In this document: piece by piece, positions 42,351-51,889 of the stretch
How the letters are laid out: the number at the start of each line of letters is the position of its first letter
Position numbering within the stretch: position 1 is the first letter of the stretch
NCBI GenBank assembly: GCA_013360445.1
Contig: JABWBP010000010.1
Span: 1-64,000, forward strand
From: Calditrichaceae bacterium
Lineage (GTDB): Bacteria > Calditrichota > Calditrichia > RBG-13-44-9 > J075
Reading direction: 5' to 3'
Length of the DNA: 64,000 nt
Position numbers and translations under genes: made by a program
The notes under the pieces: generated by a model
What the model was told of the DNA's origin: nothing
Database searches by the model: none
The model's input: the letters and a program-made list of their open reading frames with translations, nothing else

Positions 42351-44414
42351 TTACGAAACCTTCTTCCCCGGCGGCGCTCCCTGCTCCGTGGTCAGCAGGA
42401 TGAGCCGGCCCTCGCTCTCCGCGGCTAACAGCATTCCCCGGGATTCGATCCCGCGGATGGTGGCCGGTTGCAGGTTGGCGACCACAATAATCGTTTTGTT
42501 CACCAGGTCTTCCGGCTTGTAGTGCTCCGCAACCCCGGCCACCAACTGCCGCTTTTCACTGCCTAAGTCGATTTGCAGCTTCAGCAGTTTTTTTGCCCCG
42601 GGAATGGCCTCCGCGGCGGTCACCCGGGCGGTGCGCAGGTCAATCCTGCGGAATTCGTCGATGGTAATTAGTTCCTGACTGCTCAAGGCTTTCTCCTTTT
42701 TCATTTGCTCTTGAACCGCTCGCAATCGCTCGGCCTCTGCTTGAATCACTTTATCTTCTATTTTTTGGAATAGAATCTCCAACCTGCCTAACTGGTGGCC
42801 CGCGGCCAGGGGAAGAATGGCCGCTTCATCCCAAAACGCCTGCTCCGGCTCCCCGGCAAGCTGCAGCATCTTCCAGATTTTGCGGGAGGTGAAGGGCAGA
42901 AAGGGATTCATCAGCACCGCCAGGGCGCAGGCGGTCTGGGCGCACAGGTTCAAAGTGCTGGCGCAGGTTTCCGGGGCGGCTTTGCGGGTTTTCCAGGGCT
43001 CCTTGTCGTTGAAATACTTGTTGGCGAATCGCGCCAGGTCCATCATCCGTTTGATCGCTTCTTTGAACTGAAATTGATCCAGCGCCTCTCCCACCCCGTC
43101 GCGCGCCGCCGCGATGGCAGCGATCAACTCGCGGTCTAAATCGTCAACGGCCCCGCGCGGGGGAATGGTTCCGTTGAAATACTTCTCTATGAACGTAAAC
43201 ACCCGGTTCACGAAATTACCTAAGATATCCGCCAGTTCGTTGTTGTGCCGCGCCTGGAACTCCTGCCAGGAAAAATCCGCGTCGCGGGTCTCCGGCATGT
43301 TGATCGCCAGGGCGTAACGCAGGGAATCCGGCTCGAATTTCCCCAGGTACTCGTCTAACCACACCGCGTAATTGCGGCTGGTGGAGAGCTTGTTGCCCTC
43401 TAAGTTCAGAAATTCATTGGAAGGCACGTTCTCCGGCAGCACGTAATCCCCGTGCGCCATCAGCATGGCCGGGAAGATGAGGCAGTGGAAAACGATGTTA
43501 TCCTTGCCGATGAAGTGGATCAGTTTGCTATCTTTATCCTGCCAGTAGGGTTTCCAGCTATCCGGGTCGCCCTGTTCCATCGCCCACTCTTTCGTGGCGG
43601 AAATGTAGCCGATGGGGGCGTCGAACCAGACGTAGAGCACCTTGCCGGCGGCATCCACCCCGGCTTTTTTCGCGACGTCTTCCGGCAGCGGCACGCCCCA
43701 GGGCAGGTCGCGGGTAACCGCGCGGTCTTTCAGGCCGTCCTTGAACCAGCTCTGGATTTGCCCCAACACGTTGGAGCGCCATTCCGGGTGGCCGGCGATC
43801 CACTCTTGCAAGCGGGGCTGAAAATCCGCCAGGGGAAGATACCAGTGGGTGGTCTCCTTCAATACCGGGGCCGCATTGGTGATGGCGCTGCGGGGATTGA
43901 TCAAATCCGCGGGGCTGAGGGAAGCGCCGCAGCGCTCGCACTGGTCCCCGTAGGCGTCTTCGTAGCTGCACACCGGGCAGGTGCCGCGGATAAAACGGTC
44001 GGCTAAAAACATCTTCGCCTGGGGATCATAGAGCTGCTGGTCGGTTTTCAGCACGAATACCCCTTTTTCCGCCAGGGTGTGGAAAAATTCCTGGCTGGTC
44101 TGGTGATGTACCGGGGAGGAGGTTCGCCCGTAATAATCAAACGACATTCCCACCTCCCGGAAGCTCTTTTCGATGATGGTATGGAAGCGATCCACGATCT
44201 CCTGGGGGGTAACTCCTTCGGCGCGGGCGCGCAGCATAATCGGCACCCCGTGCTCGTCGGAGCCGCAGATAAACAGGGTATCGCGCTGTTTCAAACGGCA
44301 GTAGCGGGCAAAAATATCTCCCGGCAGATAAGCGCCGGCCAGGTGCCCCAGGTGAATAGGGCCGTTGGCGTAAGGCAGGGCGCTGGTGATCATATAGCGT
44401 TCTTTTTTCGGCAA
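42351..44414 (-). CDS. metG: Methionine--tRNA ligase
   Basis: MetRS charges initiator and elongator tRNAMet. The catalytic core has SALPYANGPIHLGHLAG (HIGH motif), a four-cysteine zinc knuckle CPVCSYEDAYGDQCERC near residue 150, and KLSTSRNYAVWL (KMSKS equivalent). The C-terminal domain (IDLRTARVTAAEAIPGAKKLLKLQIDLG) is the EMAPII/Trbp111-type tRNA-binding module. The longest frame, to 44504, is extended by the ACACGAATT repeat, which reads as CNSCNSCNS. I place the start at the TTG at 44414 (LPKKERYMITSALPYA), preceded 8 nt upstream by GAGG; the ATG at 44393 is the alternative. The protein is 688 aa from the TTG. Confidence 0.96.
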   Translation of the reverse strand: MPKKERYMITSALPYANGPIHLGHLAGAYLPGDIFARYCRLKQRDTLFICGSDEHGVPIMLRARAEGVTPQEIVDRFHTIIEKSFREVGMSFDYYGRTSSPVHHQTSQEFFHTLAEKGVFVLKTDQQLYDPQAKMFLADRFIRGTCPVCSYEDAYGDQCERCGASLSPADLINPRSAITNAAPVLKETTHWYLPLADFQPRLQEWIAGHPEWRSNVLGQIQSWFKDGLKDRAVTRDLPWGVPLPEDVAKKAGVDAAGKVLYVWFDAPIGYISATKEWAMEQGDPDSWKPYWQDKDSKLIHFIGKDNIVFHCLIFPAMLMAHGDYVLPENVPSNEFLNLEGNKLSTSRNYAVWLDEYLGKFEPDSLRYALAINMPETRDADFSWQEFQARHNNELADILGNFVNRVFTFIEKYFNGTIPPRGAVDDLDRELIAAIAAARDGVGEALDQFQFKEAIKRMMDLARFANKYFNDKEPWKTRKAAPETCASTLNLCAQTACALAVLMNPFLPFTSRKIWKMLQLAGEPEQAFWDEAAILPLAAGHQLGRLEILFQKIEDKVIQAEAERLRAVQEQMKKEKALSSQELITIDEFRRIDLRTARVTAAEAIPGAKKLLKLQIDLGSEKRQLVAGVAEHYKPEDLVNKTIIVVANLQPATIRGIESRGMLLAAESEGRLILLTTEQGAPPGKKVS

Positions 44415-44441
44415 GGTTAATACCTCGATTTTATCTTTGAA

Positions 44442-44560
44442 CCACGAATTACACGAATTACACGAATTACACGAATGGGGTTGAGCGTAACCCGGGCGCT
44501 CCATATTTTATTTAAATCGCGCTCAATTGATGTTGTCGAAGAATTCGTGAAATTCGTGGT
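44442..44560. repeat. Nonad repeat (ACACGAATT) with complementary arm in the metG leader
   Basis: Four 9-nt units ACCACGAATT/ACACGAATT run from 44442 to 44476. GAATTCGTGAAATTCGTGGT at 44541-44560 is the complementary arm. Together they can form a hairpin upstream of the metG start. In the long metG frame the units encode repeated Cys-Asn-Ser. Confidence 0.85.
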
Positions 44561-44582
44561 CGAAATTCTCCCCGCAATAAAG

Positions 44583-44620
44583 AAAAGCTGAGCCGCATAA
44601 CCCCGCTGAACTCAGCTTTC
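44583..44620 (-). terminator. Rho-independent terminator after ricT
   Basis: On the minus strand AAAGCTGAG pairs with CTCAGCTTT around an 18-nt loop and is followed by TTCTTT. It lies between ricT and metG, so the holB-ricT unit and metG are probably separate transcripts. Confidence 0.6.
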
Positions 44621-44681
44621 TGCAATTCGGAAAATGCTATTATCGGATATGCTTCGGAAAAATCAAGCCCTAAAAATCTGT

Positions 44682-44737
44682 CACGCATCACGCTTCACGA
44701 ATCACAGTCAAACATGATGCGTAATGCGTGAAACGTG
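44682..44737. repeat. Heptad repeat palindrome (CACGNNT / ANNCGTG)
   Basis: Eight 7-nt units fill 56 nt. The first four, CACGCAT, CACGCTT, CACGAAT and CACAGTC, are answered by AAACATG, ATGCGTA, ATGCGTG and AAACGTG. It lies 12 nt downstream of the ricT stop codon. The word is close to that of the array at 28253-28336. Confidence 0.9.
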
Positions 44738-44749
44738 AATTTCCCCTCG

Positions 44750-45601
44750 CTATTCCATTGTTACTAATTGCAATTCATTAATGGCGAACTTCTCGATATC
44801 GCTGTTCGGGAAGCGTACGTACACCATTCCGTTGAAGATGTCGATCTTTTCCACCACGCCGGGGCCCTGCGGGGTTTCGACTTCCTCATCCAGCCGGGGA
44901 TATTTGTCCAACTCCTGCAAATAGTAATCATTTTCAAAAGCCAGGCAGCATTTCAACCGCCCGCAGGTGCCGGTCAGGCGGGAGGGATTCATGGGGATCA
45001 ACTGGTCTTTGATATACTGGGTGGTGATGTTCTCGAACTTTTTGAGGAACACGGTGCAGCAAAGCTGGCAGCCGCAGGCGCCATATCCGCCCACGTGCCG
45101 GGCGGCGTCGCGCACCCCGATCTGCCGCAGCTCGATGCGGGTGCGGAATTTGGCGGCGAGGTCGCGCACTAACTTGCGGAAATCCACCCGCTCATCGGAG
45201 GTGAAATAAAACGTGAGCTTACTGTGGTCCCACTGGTATTCCGTATCCACCAGGTTCATGTTCAGGTGGTGATTGAGGATTTTTTCCTTGCAGATGCGCA
45301 GCGCCTTTTCTTCCAGCCGGTAGTTCTCTTCCTGTTTCTGCAAATCCGCTTCCGTGGCAATGCGCACCACGTTCTTCAAGACCTCGTCGGTTTGATAACT
45401 GGGGCCGATACGCCCGACTTGCAGCACTTTCCCCAGGTCGAATCCTTTGTCCGCCTCCACGACGATAAGCATCTCCGGCTTTATTTCCACCCGGGCAGGA
45501 TTGGCATATATCCCGATTCGCCCCGCCTTGAAGGCGATTTCCACTATTTCTAACGCCGCAACTTGCGCCGGTTTTTCGATCTTGATATCACATACTTCCA
45601 T
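44750..45601 (-). CDS. ricT: RicT/PSP1 family protein (YaaT-like)
   Basis: The 283-aa protein is of the PSP1 C-terminal domain type: EVCDIKIEKPAQVAALEIVEIAFKAGRIGIY, VVEADKGFDLGKVLQVG, HHLNMNLVDTEYQWDHSKLTFYFTSDERVDFRKLVRDLAAKFRTRIELRQIGVRD, and cysteines in YGACGCQLCC and TGTCGRLKCCLAFE. In Bacillus subtilis RicT (YaaT) is part of a Y-complex with two iron-sulfur clusters that aids RNase Y and competence; in Bacteroidota the gene sits next to holB, as here. GTG 45607 is a possible earlier start, but the ATG at 45601 is preferred. It starts 14 nt after holB. Confidence 0.92.
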   Translation of the reverse strand: MEVCDIKIEKPAQVAALEIVEIAFKAGRIGIYANPARVEIKPEMLIVVEADKGFDLGKVLQVGRIGPSYQTDEVLKNVVRIATEADLQKQEENYRLEEKALRICKEKILNHHLNMNLVDTEYQWDHSKLTFYFTSDERVDFRKLVRDLAAKFRTRIELRQIGVRDAARHVGGYGACGCQLCCTVFLKKFENITTQYIKDQLIPMNPSRLTGTCGRLKCCLAFENDYYLQELDKYPRLDEEVETPQGPGVVEKIDIFNGMVYVRFPNSDIEKFAINELQLVTME

Positions 45602-45615
45602 GACCACCCCGCTTT

Positions 45616-46737
45616 TTATTGCTTCGTGATTTTTTTATTAAGTTTAATAGCCAGGGTACTCAAAATCAACAACGGATTATAATTCCTGGGGTCGTCCAGG
45701 TCTTTTAAGGCGGCTTCGATTTCCCATACGATCCCGGCGATATCCGCCCCGGGGATATATGATAGAAACTTCTCCAGCGCGACTTTTTGGTCGAGGTTCA
45801 ACAGTTCCGCGGATTCCGCCGCGCCTTTTTGCAGGTGCAGAATGTCCTGGAACCACAGCAACAGAAACCACAACAGCAGGCGGGCCTCCTCCCGGTCTTT
45901 GCCGGAGGCGATTGGCTCCAGGATTTCCAAAAGCTCCTGCGATTTATGAATGGACCAGGTCTTGCGCAGAAATTCGATGGCCTGGTCGCGCATGGCGATT
46001 ACGTCCTTTTCCAGGAAATCGAAAATCCGTTTCATATTGTGACCGGCCAGGCGCACGATCAGGGGAAGCTTGGCCGGGTTAGCCGGGCCGGCGTATCTCT
46101 CCACCAGGTCGCGGATTCGCTCCTCCGGCAGGGGGCTGAAACGGAACAACTGGCAGCGAGATTTAATCGTCGGCAGAATTTTGTAAATATTTGAGGTGGT
46201 TAATATCAGCATCAGGTTATCGGGCGGCTCTTCTAACAGCTTGAGCAGGGCGTTGGCCGCTTCCACCCGCATCTGGTCGGCTTCGGAGATGATGAAGACC
46301 TTTTTTTGACCTTCGTACACCTTGTAGCGCGCTTCCTGCTTCAGCTCCCGCACGGTGTCGATCCCGATGAACACATTTTTGTTGGGAAACAAGATCCGGC
46401 GATAGGGGTTGCGGGCCTTCTCCCGCAGCGCTTCTAACAATTCATCGTCTTTCAGGTTGGTTTTAGAAGGGGTGGGAAAGATGAATTTGAGATCCGGGTG
46501 CTGCAAATGGGCAATTTTCAAATATTGCGTCGAGGCGCGGTCGATTTGCCCGCCCGGGGGGGCGCAGTTGACCAACTGGGCCACCGCAATGGCGAGGGCG
46601 TCCTTTCCGCAGCCCTCCGGACCATAGAACAGCAAGGCGTGGGGCAGGCGGTTCTGGCGATACCCGCTTTGAATGAGTTCCTGAATTTCCGGATGGCCGG
46701 TTTCCGGGGCGAACGCTTCGCGGTCATTTATGGTCAT
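45616..46737 (-). CDS. holB: DNA polymerase III delta' subunit
   Basis: A 373-aa AAA+ clamp-loader subunit. It has a degenerate P-loop FYGPEGCGKDALA near residue 40, DIISEADQMRVEAANALLKLLEEPPDN-type sequence (here FIISEADQMRVEAANALLKLLEEPP), LTTSNIYKILPTIKSRCQLFRFSPL (arginine finger region), and a helical C-terminal collar. The first in-frame ATG, 46848, lies inside a repeat; residues LTINDAQ recur because they are encoded by the AATGAC array. The ATG at 46737 (MTINDREAFAPETGHP) is my start, itself still on the edge of the array. It is followed by ricT. Confidence 0.92.
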   Translation of the reverse strand: MTINDREAFAPETGHPEIQELIQSGYRQNRLPHALLFYGPEGCGKDALAIAVAQLVNCAPPGGQIDRASTQYLKIAHLQHPDLKFIFPTPSKTNLKDDELLEALREKARNPYRRILFPNKNVFIGIDTVRELKQEARYKVYEGQKKVFIISEADQMRVEAANALLKLLEEPPDNLMLILTTSNIYKILPTIKSRCQLFRFSPLPEERIRDLVERYAGPANPAKLPLIVRLAGHNMKRIFDFLEKDVIAMRDQAIEFLRKTWSIHKSQELLEILEPIASGKDREEARLLLWFLLLWFQDILHLQKGAAESAELLNLDQKVALEKFLSYIPGADIAGIVWEIEAALKDLDDPRNYNPLLILSTLAIKLNKKITKQ

Positions 46738-46815
46738 TTGCTCGCCCCTTTGGGGCTGGGCGTCATTTATGGTCAATTGCTTCGCCGTCATTTGCTGCGC
46801 GTCATTTATGGTCAA
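46731..46815. repeat. AATGAC/GTCATT array upstream of holB
   Basis: GTCATTTATGGTCAATTG and GTCATTTG words alternate with GCTTCGC-type hairpins over about 85 nt. On the minus strand they read AATGAC and encode TINDAQ repeats in the longer holB frame. The same word builds the array at 3106-3381 between mutL and miaA. Confidence 0.75.
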
Positions 46816-46908
46816 TTTGGGCCCGCTACTACCTGCGCTTTGCACCATTCGACGGCTCGGCAGGGTTTACCCTGAGCTGGTCGAAAGGCTCGTTACAGGC
46901 ATATTTTT

Positions 46909-46964
46909 CACTTTACATTTTCCACTTTCCACTCTTCACTTTTCATTTTCCACTTTGCACTCAC
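46909..46964. repeat. Heptad repeat (word CAYTTTN)
   Basis: Eight 7-nt units fill 56 nt (CACTTTA, CATTTTC, CACTTTC, CACTCTT, CACTTTT and so on) and touch the exbD stop codon at 46961. The word is the same as in the right arm of the element at 12492-12713. Just upstream, 46849-46888 carries an inverted pair TTCGAC ... GTCGAA. Confidence 0.9.
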
Positions 46965-47365
46965 TTCCCCTCCGGCTCGGTGGAAATCACCAGCTTCAGC
47001 ACCCCGTTGGAGCGGGCGATGTCCATCACCTTGACGACCAGCCCGTGATGCACCTCTTTGTCCGCGGTAATGATCAGGCTTTTCTCGCTGCGGCCGGCCA
47101 TGCTGTTTTTCAATAATTCCGGGAGGCCCTCCAGGCTGACCTCCTGGTCGAGGAAAAACAGTTTCGATTCCGGGGAGATATAGAGCACCGCCTTTTCAAG
47201 CTGCTGGGCCTCGGAAGTTACCGCTTTGGGCAACTCTAACTTGATGCCCGGCTGCTCCATAAAAGTGGAGGAGACGGTAAAAAAAATGATCAGGATAAAG
47301 AGCACGTCGATCAAGGGGGTGATGTTGAGACCCACCTTCTTCTTTTTAATATCGAGCAGTTTCAT
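46961..47365 (-). CDS. exbD: ExbD/TolR family biopolymer transport protein
   Basis: The 134-aa protein has a single N-terminal membrane helix with the critical aspartate in LNITPLIDVLFILIIFFTV (residues 14-32), and a periplasmic domain with LPKAVTSEAQQLEKAVLYISPE and SLIITADKEVHHGLVVKVMDIARSNGVLKLVISTE. ExbD forms the proton channel with ExbB and energises TonB-dependent uptake across the outer membrane. It starts 2 nt after the exbB stop. Assignment to TolR is also possible, but an adjacent tonB gene favours ExbD. Confidence 0.93.
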   Translation of the reverse strand: MKLLDIKKKKVGLNITPLIDVLFILIIFFTVSSTFMEQPGIKLELPKAVTSEAQQLEKAVLYISPESKLFFLDQEVSLEGLPELLKNSMAGRSEKSLIITADKEVHHGLVVKVMDIARSNGVLKLVISTEPEGK

Positions 47366-47367
47366 TT

Positions 47368-48009
47368 TCAGCGCAGCTTAAGTTGAAGTTGTTCTTCCGC
47401 GCCGGCGCGGATGCGGATGATTTTATTCAGCAGCATCAGGGTATATTTTTCGATGTCTAAGGTTAGATTTTCGGAGCGGGAAGTGAAATAATTATAGGCG
47501 ATGAGGGCGGGAATGCCGATGAACAGCCCCACCACGGTGGTGATGAGCGCTTCGGAAATCCCCCCGGAGAGAGCCTTGGCCTGCCCCACGCCCAATTCCT
47601 GGATCACCGCAAACACTTTGATCATCCCCAACACCGTGCCCAGCAGCCCTAACAGCGGCGCCACCCCGGCCACGGTCTCCAGGATTCCCAGCCCCCGGTT
47701 CAGTTTGCGGATTTGCTGCCGGCCTTCATCCTCGATGGTAACGCGCAACTCATCTGCCGGGAGGTCGCGGTTGTCGATGCAGGCCACCACGATGTGCGGA
47801 AAGGGTCCCTGAAATTTTTGGCACACCGAGCGGGCTAAAGAAAAATCCTCGAATTTATTGACCTGCTCCAACACCGCGACAATCTCCGGGATGAGGATTT
47901 TTTTGCTGCGCAGGCTCCAGATCCGCTCCGCCACCACGGCCAGGGCAAGCACGGAGCTTAGCGCCAGCGGATACATCATAATCCCGCCCTTTTGAAATAT
48001 CTCTAACAT
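47368..48009 (-). CDS. exbB: ExbB/TolQ/MotA family proton channel protein
   Basis: The 213-aa protein has three membrane helices: MMYPLALSSVLALAVVAERIW near the start, and two in the C-terminal half with ILETVAGVAPLLGLLGTVLGMIKVF and ISEALITTVVGLFIGIPALIAYNYF, the family's most conserved region. The longest frame, to 48273, adds 88 residues from the end of the tonB region; the ATG at 48009 with AGGA 5 nt upstream gives the normal ExbB start. It is flanked by tonB (upstream) and exbD (downstream). Confidence 0.94.
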   Translation of the reverse strand: MLEIFQKGGIMMYPLALSSVLALAVVAERIWSLRSKKILIPEIVAVLEQVNKFEDFSLARSVCQKFQGPFPHIVVACIDNRDLPADELRVTIEDEGRQQIRKLNRGLGILETVAGVAPLLGLLGTVLGMIKVFAVIQELGVGQAKALSGGISEALITTVVGLFIGIPALIAYNYFTSRSENLTLDIEKYTLMLLNKIIRIRAGAEEQLQLKLR

Positions 48010-48032
48010 AGATTCCTTTTGCCTTTCATTTC

Positions 48033-48989
48033 CTATGGTTGCGGCTTCTGCTGCTCCTGTTGATTCTGAACCTGTTGAAAATACTCTTTCAAATTCGGAT
48101 AAATCACCCGCACCCGCAGTTCCAGGTAGGGATCCGGAAAATCCGCCGGCAGGGATTTCCAGGGCGCCGAGGCCAGAAACGCGTTGAGGGTGCTCTCTTT
48201 CAACGAGGGATGCCCCTCGTACTTCAGCAATTGATGCTCGACCAGGTTTCCGTTGCGGTCGATCTTCATCCATACCTCGGTATAACCCTCGATCAACCCC
48301 ATGCCGTATGCGGGGGGAACGAACAGGAAGCGGTAAAATTTTTCTTTCATGGCTAACAGCCAGGGCGCCCAGGGCCAGGCGTAGGTGCTCAAGGCAACAT
48401 CCCCGATCAAATCCCCCTGAAAATCCTTTAACAGCGAAAAAGCCTGGCCGGAAAGAGTATCTTTGCGCACGTCGCTGGGATTGGGAACCGATTGGTTGCT
48501 CAGCAGATTCTTCGAAAACGGTTTGCTGCTCCGGTTCAGCGCCGCCGCCCCGCTTAAATCCTTTAAATCAGCTCCCTGCTCCTTTTCCGCGCTCCCGGCG
48601 TCGGGATTCGCCGGTGAATCGTTCAAATGGTTCAGATTCGGGTTAAAGGGGTCCAGGCTGCTTTGCTCCCGGTCCGAATGCAGGGGCGCGGCGGAAATGG
48701 AAGATCTCTCCGAAAGAATATCGGACTGATCGGGGGTTTGCTCGTTGGCGTTCGGATTTTCTTCGATTTGAAAATATTTATCCGGCAGTTCCGGTTGCTT
48801 CTCCGGTTCCGGCTGCGGGGGCTCTTCGAACTCCAGAACAATCGGTTCGTAGGCGGGACTATCCGCCGCGGCCTCGGCAATGGTGATGGAAAACAATTTG
48901 GAATGGTTCAGGATTACCAGCCCCAGGAAATGCAGCAGCAGGGAGATCACCAGGGCGTATAGAAAAATTTTGCGTTCGCGGTTTTCCAT
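48033..48989 (-). CDS. tonB: TonB family energy transducer
   Basis: The 318-aa protein has one N-terminal membrane helix (LYALVISLLLHFLGLVILNH, residues 10-29), a proline/glutamate-rich segment (EFEEPPQPEPEKQPELPDKYF), a long low-complexity spacer with SLDPFNPNLNHLNDSPANPD, and a C-terminal domain with GYTEVWMKIDRNGNLVEHQLLKYEGHPSLKESTLNAFLASAPWKSLP, which is the TonB C-terminal fold. It would transmit ExbB-ExbD energy to outer-membrane receptors. No receptor gene is in the window. It is the first gene of tonB-exbB-exbD. Confidence 0.9.
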   Translation of the reverse strand: MENRERKIFLYALVISLLLHFLGLVILNHSKLFSITIAEAAADSPAYEPIVLEFEEPPQPEPEKQPELPDKYFQIEENPNANEQTPDQSDILSERSSISAAPLHSDREQSSLDPFNPNLNHLNDSPANPDAGSAEKEQGADLKDLSGAAALNRSSKPFSKNLLSNQSVPNPSDVRKDTLSGQAFSLLKDFQGDLIGDVALSTYAWPWAPWLLAMKEKFYRFLFVPPAYGMGLIEGYTEVWMKIDRNGNLVEHQLLKYEGHPSLKESTLNAFLASAPWKSLPADFPDPYLELRVRVIYPNLKEYFQQVQNQQEQQKPQP

Positions 48990-49030
48990 TGATGGCTTAG
49001 CAGTACTGCATATTGCGGTTCAGGCATCGC

Positions 49031-49058
49031 ACGTAAAACGTGAAACGTAATGCGTAAA
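49031..49058. repeat. Heptad repeat (word RCGTNAN)
   Basis: Four 7-nt units, ACGTAAA, ACGTGAA, ACGTAAT and GCGTAAA, lie about 40 nt upstream of tonB. Confidence 0.75.
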
Positions 49059-49230
49059 AAACATGCCCGGATTTTTAGACATCCATTTTTCACATCGATC
49101 CCGCCCGAACCCCCGGCTACGCGCCGATGCTCCTTATTACGCCGATGGGAGCATCCGGTTCATGGAGAAGCGGGATCACCGCCGGTTTTTTTCGTTGGCT
49201 GTCGAATGTACGGGCGCGGCGGCGGGGATC

Positions 49231-49262
49231 AAAACAAAAAAAGCCGGTAGAAAATTACCGGC
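49231..49262 (-). terminator. Rho-independent terminator downstream of nuoI
   Basis: On the minus strand GCCGGTA ... TACCGGC forms a perfect 7-bp stem with a 6-nt loop and is followed by a long T-run with one G (complement of 49231-49242). It is about 50 nt beyond the nuoI stop, after the 28-nt palindrome. This is the strongest terminator in the window. Confidence 0.85.
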
Positions 49263-49268
49263 CCGGAA

Positions 49269-49296
49269 ATAGGGGCGAATGGCCATTCGCCCCTAT
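49269..49296. repeat. 28-nt perfect palindrome, 16 nt downstream of nuoI
   Basis: ATAGGGGCGAATGG followed by its complement forms a perfect palindrome centred on GGCC. Its arms match the palindrome downstream of metG (42312-42339). Confidence 0.9.
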
Positions 49297-49312
49297 GGCT
49301 ACAACACACTTA

Positions 49313-49852
49313 CTACCCGTTGGGGTTCACATCCGAGGTTTTGACGGCTTTCTGAACCCGGGTTTCATAATAATCGTTGTTTTTGGTCAGCTCGAACATT
49401 TCCAATAATTTTTCTTTATCCCACACCAGGTCTTCCCGGCTGTAAGCGGCGAAGTCGTACACCTGGGTCAGCTCGATAGCTTCCCGGGGGCAGGCTTCCT
49501 CGCACATGCCGCAGTAGATGCAGCGCAGCATGTCGATCTCGAACACCACGGGGTATTTTTCGCGGTCGTCCCAGGGCGACACCCCGCCGACGATGTGGAT
49601 GCAGTTAGAGGGACAGGCAGCGGAGCACATTTCGCAGGCCACGCATTTGATGCGCCCCTCCCCGTCCTTATTCAAACGGTGCGCGCCGCGGTAGCCCGGG
49701 CGGGGAATCCACTTCTCTTCCGGGTACTGAATGGTAAACTTCTTCGTGGGAATGTGACGCACGGTGATGCCCAGCCCTTTCAAAACATTGGGGATGTAGA
49801 TGCGTTCGCTCCAGCTCATCTTCGGGGGGGTAAGCTTTTTGACCTTTATCAT
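49313..49852 (-). CDS. nuoI: NADH-quinone oxidoreductase subunit I-like ferredoxin
   Basis: The 179-aa protein contains two 4Fe-4S motifs, CVACEMCSAACPSNCIHI (near residues 74-91) and CIYCGMCEEACPREAIEL (near 119-136), in the spacing of NuoI, which carries clusters N6a and N6b in complex I. The N-terminal PNVLKGLGITVRHI and TIQYPEEKWIPRPGYRGAHRL also match NuoI. GAGG stands 8 nt before the ATG. No other nuo genes are adjacent, so it is an isolated copy or the complex is encoded elsewhere. Confidence 0.9.
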   Translation of the reverse strand: MIKVKKLTPPKMSWSERIYIPNVLKGLGITVRHIPTKKFTIQYPEEKWIPRPGYRGAHRLNKDGEGRIKCVACEMCSAACPSNCIHIVGGVSPWDDREKYPVVFEIDMLRCIYCGMCEEACPREAIELTQVYDFAAYSREDLVWDKEKLLEMFELTKNNDYYETRVQKAVKTSDVNPNG

Positions 49853-50091
49853 CGTGGGAACCTCGGGGCTTAGGTTATTTGTTTTTTCAAGGACGATAAA
49901 TATAACATCTTCGGGAAAACTTCAAAATGATTTTTTCCTTTTGGGCATCTATCCGGCGACCGGTTACCTAAAAAATAAATTATAATTGATTTTAGCATCG
50001 GCGATTCTAATTTTGAACCCCGGTACGAGGGGGCTTTTCCCGGGGACGGTAACTTTTCAAATTACCCGTTTGACTTTAAGAGGGCAGATCC
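49853..50091. other. Divergent intergenic region between nuoI and nadE
   Basis: 239 nt that should hold the promoters of both genes. It is AT-rich at 49880-49995. No repeat array or small ORF was recognised. Confidence 0.35.
49986..50013 (+). promoter_or_regulatory. Possible promoter of nadE
   Basis: TTGATT (49986-49991) and TAATTT (50008-50013), separated by 16 nt, resemble -35 and -10 boxes and lie about 80 nt before the nadE start. The promoter consensus of this lineage is unknown, so this is a weak call. Confidence 0.25.
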
Positions 50092-51825
<1,734 letters not shown>

Positions 51826-51889
51826 AGGCGGTGGGAATTTGTGCTGCGTTCATCACAAAAATTTATAAAGAAACTAACGGTAAATACCG

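Noticed and set aside
48010-48273. 88-residue N-terminal extension of ExbB
   Set aside because: It overlaps the tonB coding region and has no membrane or family features; ATG 48009 has AGGA 5 nt upstream.
49853-50091. Riboswitch upstream of nadE
   Set aside because: No conserved core of a known NAD+-sensing or other class was recognised by eye; a covariance-model search of this 239-nt region would decide.
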